Assembly: GCF_029223195.1 (NCBI RefSeq)
Contig: NZ_JARHUF010000025.1
Coordinates: 1-63,743, forward strand
Length of the DNA: 63,743 nucleotides
Reading direction: 5' to 3'
From: Vibrio sp. CAU 1672
GTDB taxonomy: Bacteria > Pseudomonadota > Gammaproteobacteria > Enterobacterales > Vibrionaceae
A model generated the notes under the pieces. The model saw only the letters and a program-made list of their open reading frames with translations. It was not told where the DNA came from and searched no databases. This document shows positions 8,050-16,331 of this stretch, piece by piece. The first letter of the stretch is position 1; the number at the start of each line of letters is the position of its first letter. A program made the position numbers and the translations under genes.

Positions 8050-8928
8050 CTAATAAATCCCGGCGTCTGACATCGCTTTTGCCACCACTGGCTGCGCAGA
8101 CTCCGACAAGATAGTGAGAGGTAAACGCAAACTGCCGTCTTCAATCAGGCCAAGCTTGTGCGCCGCCCATTTTACCGGAATCGGGCTTGATTCAATGAAG
8201 AGATTTTTATGCAGCGGCATCAGTCGCTGATTGATGCTTTCCGCCTCTTCAAAGTTACCTTCACTTGCTAATCGGAACATGTCCGCCATGTCTTTCGCCG
8301 CGACATTGTTGGTGACAGAAATCACACCTTGGCCACCAAGTTTTACAAACTCCAGCCCCGTCGCATCATCACCACTTAATAAGATAAAATCTTCACCACA
8401 AAGTTCACGGTGAATTGCAACTCGGCTCAAATCACCGGTCGCATCTTTTAATGCCACGATATTATCAAGCTTCGACAAACGTGCCACTGTCTCTGGTAGC
8501 AAGTCAACTGCCGTACGGCCAGGTACGTTGTATAAAATCAAAGGAACGTCACTGGCTTCTGCAATCGCTTTGTAGTGTAAGAATAAACCTTCCTGGGTCG
8601 GCTTATTGTAGTAAGGGGTCACACTCAGGAAACCAGCAATACCGGAATCGGCTAACAATTTGCTGAAAGTGACCGCTTCATGGGTTGCATTAGCACCGGT
8701 GCCTGCAATCACAGGGATACGACCGTTGGCAAACTCTACAGTTTTATTAACGACCTTCACATGCTCTTCGATGGTAAGAGTCGATGACTCTCCCGTCGTG
8801 CCTACCGCAACAATACCGTCGGTACCTGCTTCAATATGGTACTCCACCAGCTTTTGCAGACTATCAAAATCTACTTCACCATCTGGTTTAAATGGTGTAA
8901 TCAACGCTACGATACTTCCTGAAAACAT
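8050..8928 (-). CDS. dapA: 4-hydroxy-tetrahydrodipicolinate synthase
   Basis: Condenses pyruvate with aspartate semialdehyde, the first committed step of lysine/DAP synthesis. 292 aa, TIM barrel. Schiff-base Lys161 (LKDATGD), Tyr133 (LILYNVPGRT), Thr44-Thr45 (GTTGESS) and Tyr107 are all in place. The ATG at 8928 is chosen because AGGGAGAT lies 5 nt before it and the length equals the family norm; a frame open to 8985 adds 19 unlikely residues. First gene of dapA-bamC. Confidence 0.97.
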   Translation of the reverse strand: MFSGSIVALITPFKPDGEVDFDSLQKLVEYHIEAGTDGIVAVGTTGESSTLTIEEHVKVVNKTVEFANGRIPVIAGTGANATHEAVTFSKLLADSGIAGFLSVTPYYNKPTQEGLFLHYKAIAEASDVPLILYNVPGRTAVDLLPETVARLSKLDNIVALKDATGDLSRVAIHRELCGEDFILLSGDDATGLEFVKLGGQGVISVTNNVAAKDMADMFRLASEGNFEEAESINQRLMPLHKNLFIESSPIPVKWAAHKLGLIEDGSLRLPLTILSESAQPVVAKAMSDAGIY

Positions 8929-9032
8929 GTCTATCTCCCTCATTCTACTCTTTCTGCATGGTACTGTAATGCGATTCAAAAACACAAGAGTGTAAAGTCG
9001 CTTATAAAGTACAAATGAATGAATAATTACCA

Positions 9033-9052
9033 GTTGTTAGAGATCTAACAAC
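9033..9052. promoter_or_regulatory. perfect 9-bp inverted repeat upstream of dapA
   Basis: GTTGTTAGA-GA-TCTAACAAC, arms fully complementary with a 2-bp centre, about 105 bp upstream of the dapA start. Neither side has a T-run, so it looks more like an operator for a dimeric regulator than a terminator. The regulator is unknown. Confidence 0.45.
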
Positions 9053-9073
9053 ATAAATCGTTACTGACCCGCC

Positions 9074-9310
9074 TCACGGCTGTAAAACGATGCCGGGTTC
9101 CATATGATCCGGCTTGATAGCTTTAAAGCATGAATGCGCACGGCGAAGCCGATGGATACAACGAATATACGCCGTGTTGCCGGCGGCTAAGTCAGCCTCG
9201 GGTGAAATCCCCACTTGGCCAAAATTGTTGATTACTAAATCAGCAACACCTTCAAACAAGCTGAAAAATACCACCGACTCAACATTTCTGAATCCTATCT
9301 GTGCTACCAT
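9074..9310 (-). CDS. possible small protein between dapA and gcvR, unrecognised
   Basis: 78-codon frame, ATG at 9310, reading MVAQIGFRNVESVVFFSLFE at the start and ending HMEPGIVLQP. The middle (VADLVINNFGQVGIS) reads like protein and codon use resembles neighbours. It would be transcribed away from gcvR, whose ATG is only 34 bp away, so the two promoters would have to overlap coding sequence. The ribosome site is poor (TTAGAG). I do not recognise a family; it may be a real small gene or a chance frame opposite the gcvR leader. Confidence 0.35.
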   Translation of the reverse strand: MVAQIGFRNVESVVFFSLFEGVADLVINNFGQVGISPEADLAAGNTAYIRCIHRLRRAHSCFKAIKPDHMEPGIVLQP

Positions 9311-9344
9311 CACTCTAACTGAACAAAGGATAAGAAGCTCATTT

Positions 9345-9887
9345 ATGACGCAACAATTAGTTCTTACTGCGGTGGGTACGGATCGCCCGGGCATATGCAA
9401 TCAAGTAGTTAAGCTGGTCTCGAAAGCTGGCTGTAATATTGTCGATAGCCGCATTGCTATTTTTGGCAATGAGTTCACCTTAATCATGCTGTTATCAGGT
9501 AACACCAATAACATTACCCGTGTGGAAACTGAATTACCACTACTCGGGCAAGAACATGAATTGATTACCATAATGAAGCGAACTTCCCAACACGAGCTCA
9601 TCGACAACAGCTACACCATGGAAGTGTTTATTGAATCGGAAGACCGTATCGGCCTTACCGAGCAGTTCACCCAGTTCTTCGCCGACAAGAAAATCGGTCT
9701 GAACTCGCTCAGCGCCCAGACCATCAGTAAGTCAAAAGTCGGTCTTGATACGGATCAGTTCCATATCGCCATCACCGCATCGGTCCATGCCGACTGTAAC
9801 CTGATGCAATTACAAGAAGATTTTGATGAACTTTGTCATCAGCTCAACGTACAAGGTTCACTGAATTTCATAAAAAACACACTATAA
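9345..9887 (+). CDS. gcvR: glycine cleavage system repressor-type ACT protein
   Basis: 180-aa protein of two ACT domains (about 1-80, starting QLVLTAVGTDRPGICNQVV, and 90-175, TMEVFIESEDRIGLTEQF). In E. coli GcvR binds GcvA and keeps the glycine cleavage operon repressed when glycine is low. The ATG at 9345 is used; an in-frame extension upstream to 9114 lacks family similarity. Position between dapA and bcp matches E. coli gene order. Followed by bcp after 15 nt. Confidence 0.93.
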   Translation: MTQQLVLTAVGTDRPGICNQVVKLVSKAGCNIVDSRIAIFGNEFTLIMLLSGNTNNITRVETELPLLGQEHELITIMKRTSQHELIDNSYTMEVFIESEDRIGLTEQFTQFFADKKIGLNSLSAQTISKSKVGLDTDQFHIAITASVHADCNLMQLQEDFDELCHQLNVQGSLNFIKNTL

Positions 9888-9902
9888 ATAAAGGAAAATA
9901 AA

Positions 9903-10373
9903 ATGAAAACGCTGACTGCAGGCACGCCAGCGCCAGCCTTCTCTTTGCTCGATCAGGACGGAAATACCGTCACCCTAGAGGACTTCAAAGGTAAAAAGGT
10001 CCTGTTTTATTTCTATCCCAAGGCGATGACGCCAGGGTGCACCACCCAAGCCAAAGGACTGCGTGACGTTAAAGCCCAGCTTGATGCGCATAACCTGGTG
10101 GTATTGGGGGTCAGTATTGATCCGGTTAAACGCCTGGGCAAATTCATTGAACGCGATGAGTTAAACTTCACCCTGCTGTCCGATGAAGATCACGCCGTCG
10201 CAGAACAGTTTGGCGTATGGGGTGAAAAACAGTTCATGGGTAAAGTGTACGATGGCCTGCACCGTATCAGTTTCCTAATCAATGAAGATGGCGTTATCGA
10301 GCACGTGTTCAATAAATTCAAAACCAAAGATCACCATGAAGTGGTATTGAACTACCTTAACGAGCAGGAATAA
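9903..10373 (+). CDS. bcp: thioredoxin-dependent thiol peroxidase Bcp (PrxQ)
   Basis: Peroxiredoxin of the Bcp/PrxQ group, 156 aa, reduces hydroperoxides in the cytoplasm. Peroxidatic Cys46 is in TPGCTTQAKGLRD. In E. coli Bcp the resolving Cys lies five residues later; here that position is Lys51 and no other Cys is present, so this is a one-Cys form needing an external thiol. AAAGGA lies 7 nt before the ATG. Likely co-transcribed with gcvR. Confidence 0.96.
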   Translation: MKTLTAGTPAPAFSLLDQDGNTVTLEDFKGKKVLFYFYPKAMTPGCTTQAKGLRDVKAQLDAHNLVVLGVSIDPVKRLGKFIERDELNFTLLSDEDHAVAEQFGVWGEKQFMGKVYDGLHRISFLINEDGVIEHVFNKFKTKDHHEVVLNYLNEQE

Positions 10374-10400
10374 CCAGCAGAGACTTTTGGCCGTAAAATG

Positions 10401-10428
10401 AAAAAGCCCAGTGTTTACTGGGCTTTTA
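10401..10428. terminator. bidirectional terminator bcp / perM
   Basis: Stem AGCCCAGT / ACTGGGCT, loop GTTT, with A-run left and TTTTAAC right; serves both converging genes. Confidence 0.9.
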
Positions 10429-10436
10429 ACTAGATG

Positions 10437-11507
10437 TTACTCTTCTGCCGGCTCTTGCTCTTCAGCACTTGGCAGAGCATTCCATACCGCTTTGACCAGA
10501 GTGGCCAGAGGAATCGCAAAGAATACCCCCCAAAAACCCCACAATCCGCCAAACACCAGTACCGCAACAATGATCGCCACCGGATGAAGGTTTACCGCCT
10601 CAGAAAACAACACCGGCACCAGTAAGTTACCGTCCAAAGCTTGTATAACGCCATACGCGGCCAACAACCAGTAAAACTCCGATGACACTCCCCACTGGAA
10701 CAAGCCGACAATCGCAATCGGCACCGTGACTGCCGCAGCGCCAATGTATGGGATCAGCACAGAGAAACCCACCGCCACTGCCAACAGCACCGAATAGCGC
10801 AGATCCAAGATAGCGAATGTCACGTAACTGACACCACCAACAATCAGGATCTCAAGCGCTTTACCGCGAATGTAGTTGGAGATCTGTTCGTTCATCTCAT
10901 GCCACACTTTGTTCGCCAGCCTGCGGTTTTTGGGCAAAATACCACTGGCCATACCGAGCATTTGTTCCTTATCTTTAAGCAGAAAAAAGACCAGCAATGG
11001 CACCAGGATCAGGTAAACCGCTAAAGTCGCAATACTGACCAGTGACGCCAGTGAGCCTTTCACTACGTTCTCACCCAATACAATCGCCTGGTTCTTGGCG
11101 TTGTTCATCACGGTTTCAACAATTTGCAGATTAGCCAGTTCTGGGTAGCGTTCAGGCAAAACAGTAATAAACTGCTGGAGCCCAGCATACATGTTGGGGA
11201 TGTCATTGATCAGGTTACCAATCTGAGTCCAAATGGTCGGTACCAGACCAAACAGAGCGATCAGCATCAGGCTGAGAAACAGCAGAATGACCGCCACCAC
11301 CGCCAAGGTCCGTGGGATCCCCAAACGACACATCTTACTCACTGGCCATTCAAGCAAGTAAGCCAGTACTATCGCGACCAGCAACGGAGCGATCAAATGC
11401 CCGAAAAAATAGATAGTGATAAAGCCGAACAGCAGGATCGCGACAAGGCTCACGGCATGAGGATCAGAAAAGCGTCGTTTGTACCAACGAATTACCATTT
11501 CAAGCAT
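10437..11507 (-). CDS. perM: AI-2E family transporter PerM
   Basis: 356-aa inner-membrane protein of the AI-2E/UPF0118 family with about eight hydrophobic segments; the N-terminal pair (SLVAILLFGFITIYFFGHLI and LLVAIVLAYLLEW) and the pattern GFSVLIPYIGAAA in the second half are typical. Substrate unknown; E. coli PerM is the named homologue and also lies between bcp and bepA. Ends in an acidic tail (EEQEPAEE). Starts just 1 nt after the TusA-like gene, so the two form one operon. Confidence 0.93.
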   Translation of the reverse strand: MLEMVIRWYKRRFSDPHAVSLVAILLFGFITIYFFGHLIAPLLVAIVLAYLLEWPVSKMCRLGIPRTLAVVAVILLFLSLMLIALFGLVPTIWTQIGNLINDIPNMYAGLQQFITVLPERYPELANLQIVETVMNNAKNQAIVLGENVVKGSLASLVSIATLAVYLILVPLLVFFLLKDKEQMLGMASGILPKNRRLANKVWHEMNEQISNYIRGKALEILIVGGVSYVTFAILDLRYSVLLAVAVGFSVLIPYIGAAAVTVPIAIVGLFQWGVSSEFYWLLAAYGVIQALDGNLLVPVLFSEAVNLHPVAIIVAVLVFGGLWGFWGVFFAIPLATLVKAVWNALPSAEEQEPAEE

Positions 11508-11508
11508 C

Positions 11509-11754
11509 TTATAAGGATTCCTTATTTAAAACGGTCAGGCTGAAGTAGTCTACCTGCGACTCGCAATGAACAACATAGCCTTGGGAGTGCAAATACTTCA
11601 CGATATCTTGCTTAGAGCTGCTGTCCGTCACTTGTATAACAAGCTCATGATAATGCTGAACTTTTCCCTTAAAAGCCTTAGCCAGGTGACGTTTTGCCAA
11701 CAGCAAAGCCATCGGGCACCGCTGCATACGCAAATCAACTAACATCGATTCCAT
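11509..11754 (-). CDS. TusA-like sulfurtransferase family protein
   Basis: 81 aa, TusA/SirA-like two-layer fold. VDLRMQRCPMALLLAKRHL resembles the TusA core with Cys13-Pro14, the persulfide-carrying cysteine. The C-terminal half is less conserved, so sulfur transfer is inferred. Starts at 11754 or 11745 are both possible (the latter has GGA 4 nt upstream). Directly upstream of perM with no gap, a pairing common in Vibrio. Confidence 0.78.
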   Translation of the reverse strand: MESMLVDLRMQRCPMALLLAKRHLAKAFKGKVQHYHELVIQVTDSSSKQDIVKYLHSQGYVVHCESQVDYFSLTVLNKESL

Positions 11755-11996
11755 TGTATTGCTCTGTACTTATGATAGGGTTGTATTGTAATCGCTTTTC
11801 AAGCAGGTGCCAGCATTTCCAATGAGATTTAAACTCAACAATTTACGAAACCAATTCGTTTATCGCGAGTCTTATTGTTAACATAATCATACTATCCGTT
11901 GCGGATATCACCGAACACAGTGGTCATAGTAAGTAACCGGGGATCATCCACCGGCTGAACTGGACAACTCGCCATTTTGGAGAATTTTAAAGCCGT

Positions 11997-13448
11997 ATGT
12001 TAAAACGCACTCGCTCGCTTGTTTGTCTTTGCATCGCTGCTGCGTTAAGCACACCCACGACCTGCGCCAATACGATCAATTTACCGGATATCGGTACGGC
12101 TGCAGGTGCGACATTATCTATTGACCAAGAGCTCATTTATGGCGATGCCTACATGCGTATGTTGCGTGCCAGCCAGCCAATTGTCGGCGATCCGGTCATC
12201 AATGAGTACATCAACTCACTTGGCCACCGTTTGGTCGCAAATGCCAACGATGTAAAAACCCCATTTCACTTTTTCATGATACGTGACCGGAACATTAACG
12301 CCTTTGCTTTCTTCGGTGGTTATGTGGCATTGCATTCTGGTCTGTTCCTCCATGCCCGAACCGAAAGTGAACTGGCTTCTGTGGTCGCCCACGAAATAGC
12401 CCACGTCACCCAGCGGCATTTGGCGCGTAGTATGGAAGAGCAGGCTCGCCGCTCTCCGGCCACCTTAGCTGCACTCGCCGGCGCCCTGTTGATCTCGATA
12501 GCCGCACCGGAAGCGGGTATGGCTGCCATCACTGCCGCCACTGCCGGCAGCATGCAAAGTGCGATCAACTATACGCGTAGCAATGAAAAAGAAGCGGATC
12601 GTTTTGGTATTTCAACCCTGGCAAAAGCCGGATTTGACGTTCAGGCAATGCCACGTTTCTTTGGCCGCCTGGCTGATGAATACCGCTATGCCAGCAAACC
12701 ACCACCGATGCTGCTGACGCACCCATTGCCTGAAGATCGCATCACCGATACCCGGCAGCGGGCCCAGGCCTACCCACCCTTACGCATCATGCCTTCGCTG
12801 GATTACCATTTAACCCGCGCACGCATCGTTGCCCGTTATGCCGGGATTGACGCCGATGCGGCGCTGGGCTGGTTCGAACGTACCGAGAAGAAAGCCAGTA
12901 CCGATCTGATCCCATCTTTTGAGTACGGGCGGGCATTGGTGCACCTCGACAACAAACGCCTTGATCAGGCCGAACCGTTGCTGAGCAAACTACTAAAACA
13001 AGACCCCTACAACCCCTTCTATCTGGATGCCATGACCGATCTTTATCTCGCCCAGAAACAGGCCGAGAAAGCGGTCAACATGCTGGCGAAAGCGCTCACC
13101 CATAATCCCAACAATCATGTGCTGACCATTAACTATGCCAACGCACTTTTGGAAACCGGCAACAACGAACAGGCCGTCCGGATTCTTCAGCGCTACACCC
13201 ATGACAATCCAGAAGACACCAATGGCTGGCACCTGTTATCAAAAGGTAACGCCGCCTTAGGTCACAATGATGAAGAACTGGCCGCACGCGCTGAAATTCT
13301 GGCGCTGCGAGCCAACTGGAACAAAGCCATCCAGTACTATACCGAAGCCAGCAACCTTGCTGACTTGGGCAGCTTAAAACAAGCGCGCTACGATGCCCGA
13401 ATCGACCAACTGATGATCCAAAGAGATCGCTTCCTAGCATTACAATAA
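11997..13448 (+). CDS. bepA: periplasmic M48 metalloprotease/chaperone BepA
   Basis: 483 aa. Signal peptide about 1-24, M48 protease domain with HEIAH at 132-136 (zinc ligands His132, His136; catalytic Glu133) and EADRFG at 199-204, then TPR repeats (about 310-450). In E. coli BepA helps assemble LptD and degrades stalled outer-membrane proteins together with BAM. Lies upstream of yfgD as in E. coli. Its family is sigmaE-controlled in E. coli; no convincing sigmaE promoter was found in the 242-nt upstream gap. Confidence 0.96.
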   Translation: MLKRTRSLVCLCIAAALSTPTTCANTINLPDIGTAAGATLSIDQELIYGDAYMRMLRASQPIVGDPVINEYINSLGHRLVANANDVKTPFHFFMIRDRNINAFAFFGGYVALHSGLFLHARTESELASVVAHEIAHVTQRHLARSMEEQARRSPATLAALAGALLISIAAPEAGMAAITAATAGSMQSAINYTRSNEKEADRFGISTLAKAGFDVQAMPRFFGRLADEYRYASKPPPMLLTHPLPEDRITDTRQRAQAYPPLRIMPSLDYHLTRARIVARYAGIDADAALGWFERTEKKASTDLIPSFEYGRALVHLDNKRLDQAEPLLSKLLKQDPYNPFYLDAMTDLYLAQKQAEKAVNMLAKALTHNPNNHVLTINYANALLETGNNEQAVRILQRYTHDNPEDTNGWHLLSKGNAALGHNDEELAARAEILALRANWNKAIQYYTEASNLADLGSLKQARYDARIDQLMIQRDRFLALQ

Positions 13449-13464
13449 AGAAATGGAGAAACTT

Positions 13465-13815
13465 ATGTCAGTCGTGATTTATCACAACCCTCGCTGCTCA
13501 AAGAGCCGCCAAACCTTAGAATTACTTGAACAGAACGGCATTCAACCCGAGATTGTCAAATACCTGGACACCCCACTCAGCGTTGACCAGCTAAAAGCCC
13601 TGTATGCTCAACTTGGCTTTAGTTCAGTACGCGAGATGATGCGTACCAAAGAAGAGGTTTATAAACAGCTTAACCTCAGTGACGCCTCTGTCAGTGACGA
13701 GCAGCTGTTTGCCGCTATGGCTGAACACCCCAAACTGTTTGAGCGCCCGGTTGTCGTCGCCAACGGTAAAGCCAGGATCGGTCGCCCACCCGAGCAAGTG
13801 CTGGACATTGTATAA
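13465..13815 (+). CDS. yfgD: ArsC-family oxidoreductase YfgD
   Basis: 116 aa, arsenate reductase-like fold; HNPRCSKSRQTLELL gives catalytic Cys11, and ERPVVVANGKARIGRPPE carries the conserved arginine. Annotated as glutaredoxin-dependent arsenate reductase in many genomes, but YfgD-type proteins lie outside ars operons and real arsenate reduction is unproven. The ATG at 13465 has GGAG 6 nt before it; a start at 13453 is less likely. Follows bepA by 16 nt and touches wrbA. Confidence 0.92.
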   Translation: MSVVIYHNPRCSKSRQTLELLEQNGIQPEIVKYLDTPLSVDQLKALYAQLGFSSVREMMRTKEEVYKQLNLSDASVSDEQLFAAMAEHPKLFERPVVVANGKARIGRPPEQVLDIV

Positions 13816-14394
13816 ATGGTTTGCCAGATCCTTATTTTGTACTACAGCCGTCATGGCTCAACAAAACAACTGGCAAGACAGATAGCAAGAGGGGTCGAGT
13901 CGACTCCTCATTGCGAGGCAGTTCTTCGTACAGTTGAAGAATTGTCAGCTGACTCACAAACACCTTCCGATCCAATTGTTACTCTGGATACTCTGAAAAA
14001 CTGCGATGGTCTGGCATACGGCAGCCCGGTCTGGTTTGGCAATATGGCTGCGCCACTGAAACACTTTTGGGATCAGACAACCCCACTGTGGCTAAATGGC
14101 GATCTGATTGATAAACCGGCCTGTGTGTTTACCTCTTCTTCATCTATGCACGGCGGCCAGGAGACCACGCTACACAGCATGATGACGCCTCTGCTTCATC
14201 ATGGAATGATGGTGTTGGGTATTCCGTACTCGCAGCCACTGTTGCACCAAACGCAGTCAGGGGGCACGCCATACGGGGCGAGCAGTGTCGGTCACGAAGC
14301 AACCTTAACTGCCGAAGAGGTTCACCTCGCCCAGCAACTAGGTAAACGACTGGCTACCACGGCTTATAAGCTCAAATATGGCCCGCAAGTTTAA
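13816..14394 (+). CDS. wrbA: WrbA-type NAD(P)H:quinone oxidoreductase
   Basis: 192-aa flavodoxin-fold protein. FMN phosphate loop YYSRHGSTKQLA near the N terminus, then GSPVWFGNMAAPLKHFWDQT and SSSSMHGGQE, the WrbA signature motifs. Two-electron quinone reduction protects against redox cycling. Starts immediately after the yfgD stop, so translation is probably coupled; DUF2069 follows after 10 nt. Confidence 0.92.
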   Translation: MVCQILILYYSRHGSTKQLARQIARGVESTPHCEAVLRTVEELSADSQTPSDPIVTLDTLKNCDGLAYGSPVWFGNMAAPLKHFWDQTTPLWLNGDLIDKPACVFTSSSSMHGGQETTLHSMMTPLLHHGMMVLGIPYSQPLLHQTQSGGTPYGASSVGHEATLTAEEVHLAQQLGKRLATTAYKLKYGPQV

Positions 14395-14404
14395 GGAGAA
14401 ATCG

Positions 14405-14845
14405 ATGTCGGACTCTGTAACTCAACCGCCTCTGGGCTCCCAAACCCAACAGTTTCGCTATCTCGCTTTATTTGGCAACCTGGCTCTGCTCGGCTGGGTT
14501 GCGATATGGCAACTGGCACTGTCTCCTCATCCGCATTTAAGCAGTACCACGCTGGCCATAGCCTGGTGTATTCCGCTGCTTTTGCCTCTGCCGGGTATTT
14601 TAGCAGGTAAACCTTATACCCATGCCTGGGCCAACTTTGTACTGATGCTGTACTTCCTGCACGCTTTAACGATTCTCTATGTAGATGGCGGAGAGCGCTG
14701 GCTGGCTGCCGTGGAGTTGATTCTGACGACAATGGGATTTATCGGCAACATACTGTTTGCCCGCGCACGTGGCAAAGAGTTGGGACTTAAACTCAAAAAG
14801 TTATCCCAAGTGGAAAAGGAAGAAAAAGGTAAATTTAGACAGTAA
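14405..14845 (+). CDS. DUF2069 family membrane protein
   Basis: 146 aa with about four hydrophobic segments (YLALFGNLALLGWVAIW, AIAWCIPLLLPLPGI, WANFVLMLYFLHAL, VELILTTMGFIGNILF) and a Lys-rich C terminus. DUF2069 is a small family found next to wrbA; function unknown. The ATG at 14405 follows AAGGAG by 7 nt, so the in-frame ATG at 14378 inside wrbA is rejected. Last gene of bepA-yfgD-wrbA-DUF2069. Confidence 0.88.
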   Translation: MSDSVTQPPLGSQTQQFRYLALFGNLALLGWVAIWQLALSPHPHLSSTTLAIAWCIPLLLPLPGILAGKPYTHAWANFVLMLYFLHALTILYVDGGERWLAAVELILTTMGFIGNILFARARGKELGLKLKKLSQVEKEEKGKFRQ

Positions 14846-14849
14846 TATT

Positions 14850-14884
14850 AAAAAAACAGCCGCATCATGTGCGGCTGTTTTTTT
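14850..14884. terminator. bidirectional terminator DUF2069 / DUF2066
   Basis: Very strong stem ACAGCCGCA / TGCGGCTGT, loop TCATG, flanked by A-run and T7; ends both converging units. Confidence 0.95.
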
Positions 14885-14891
14885 ACCTTGG

Positions 14892-16094
14892 TTATGAGCG
14901 CAAAGCTGAGGCACTCCACTCATAGATCAGGTCAACACGGTCTTTCACCGGTGGCGTTACCACCGGTTCAGCCATCTTCTCCAGTGGTTGGTCCTGCTGT
15001 GCGGTAGTATCCAGCGGCTCAGGTTCAACTGCCGCGACAGGTTCTGCTACCACGGAAGTTTCCGCCATTGGTACGGGAGCCGGGGCAAACTCTTCTTCAC
15101 CAAGCGGATCTGCCAATACGCCTAACTCAGCAATGGCCGCAGCCTCATGCTCAAAAGCTTGCTGTGAGGCAAGAAGGTGTACTTTCAACGTCACTTCATT
15201 GCCCTGAACCCGGTTGATTTCCGTCGAAGCAACCGAATTTAAGCCAATGAGCCTCTGCTCTAAGACAAAGAAGTCCCGTGCAGTATTGATATTCAGTACT
15301 TTCACCGTAATTGCCTGCGATGATTCATTTGATACCACCACCGCATTTTTGTTTGCATAGTAGTCAGCAATCGCATCCACCATTTCGCTGATCGCCTCAT
15401 TTCCTGATGCAGTTCCGCTCTGCGGTGACTGGTGTGAACCCACAATGCTGGTGGGTTGTTGGTCATACAAAGTCCAACGCAGCTGATCGTTCCGCGCACG
15501 TACAACGAGTACCGAATCAGCCGGATAACGTTGGCTCGCCTGGCTAATCGGCTCAATAAAGCCCCCCCATAGATCCGACACATTGACACCCGTCACATCA
15601 TCAAAATCGCCAACAGGGATAATGACCGGTAAACCACGCAATGTTGTTGCTTTATGCAGCTCAGCCAGTTTATCCGATTCCGAGCGCTCCCAGGTAATGC
15701 TGCGGTCATAGTGCTGCTCTTCGATCATCCAAACCAAAATATTGCTTCGATTCGGCGACCAATACGGAAGTTTTGCCTGGGTTAATAACGAGCGAATCTG
15801 GCCACTGTTAAACAGCATTTTCAAACTACTTTGGTCATCTAACTGACCATAGCTCATTTGCGAAACGTAACGTGCACTGGAACCGAGTGCTTTTTTAACT
15901 ACCGGGTTACTCAAGGAAGACGCATCGCCCGTCGCACGAACAATCACCTCTTGCATGCCTTGTTGACGAGCCAATGACTCACCGTCTTGCTGCTCACTGT
16001 CGATCGCCACTTCCGCACGAAAGATATCGACTTGAGTGGATGCGTTGACCGGCAGGCACAACCAACCAATCAGTAACAAAGCTAAATAGCGCAT
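14892..16094 (-). CDS. DUF2066 family exported protein
   Basis: 400 aa. Signal peptide (RYLALLLIGWLCLPVNAS) and no further membrane segment; predicted periplasmic or surface-anchored. Residues about 24-300 contain the DUF2066 region (EVAIDSEQQDGESLARQQGM at its start, FNSGQIRSLLTQAKLPYW in the middle), then a Pro/Glu/Val-rich low-complexity tail (about 335-385). Function unknown. In E. coli hda occupies a similar slot near uraA; here no hda is present. Confidence 0.88.
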   Translation of the reverse strand: MRYLALLLIGWLCLPVNASTQVDIFRAEVAIDSEQQDGESLARQQGMQEVIVRATGDASSLSNPVVKKALGSSARYVSQMSYGQLDDQSSLKMLFNSGQIRSLLTQAKLPYWSPNRSNILVWMIEEQHYDRSITWERSESDKLAELHKATTLRGLPVIIPVGDFDDVTGVNVSDLWGGFIEPISQASQRYPADSVLVVRARNDQLRWTLYDQQPTSIVGSHQSPQSGTASGNEAISEMVDAIADYYANKNAVVVSNESSQAITVKVLNINTARDFFVLEQRLIGLNSVASTEINRVQGNEVTLKVHLLASQQAFEHEAAAIAELGVLADPLGEEEFAPAPVPMAETSVVAEPVAAVEPEPLDTTAQQDQPLEKMAEPVVTPPVKDRVDLIYEWSASALRS

Positions 16095-16263
16095 AGTTTC
16101 TCATAATCCTCAATACAACAACCCGCATGATAAGCAACTATCAAACCTTGGGCAAGATAAGTACCAGCAAACTCGCCGATATTTTGACCGCAATAACGAT
16201 GTTCTATTGAGCAACCTCTCGATTTAGGTGGCAAATCCGCACAAAAATTTGATCTAGATAACA

Positions 16264-16279
16264 TTGCAAACGATTGCTG
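16264..16279. promoter_or_regulatory. PurR-type operator upstream of uraA
   Basis: The core GCAAACGATTGC (16266-16277) differs at one position from the symmetric PurR core GCAAACGTTTGC. It lies 53 bp before the uraA ATG, next to possible promoter elements (TAATAT at about 16286). Purine-dependent repression of uraA is inferred from this match and from the second, better site before purM. Confidence 0.72.
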
Positions 16280-16331
16280 GGTGGTAATATTCGCCGGATT
16301 TGTCTGCGTAGTTATAAATGGGAACCTAATT

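Noticed and set aside
9114..9344. 77-codon N-terminal extension of gcvR
   Set aside because: Not similar to GcvR proteins; the ATG at 9345 gives the family length.
11840..11880. sigmaE-like promoter for bepA
   Set aside because: Only a partial GAAACC...GTCTTA resemblance was seen; too weak to claim despite the known sigmaE control in E. coli.
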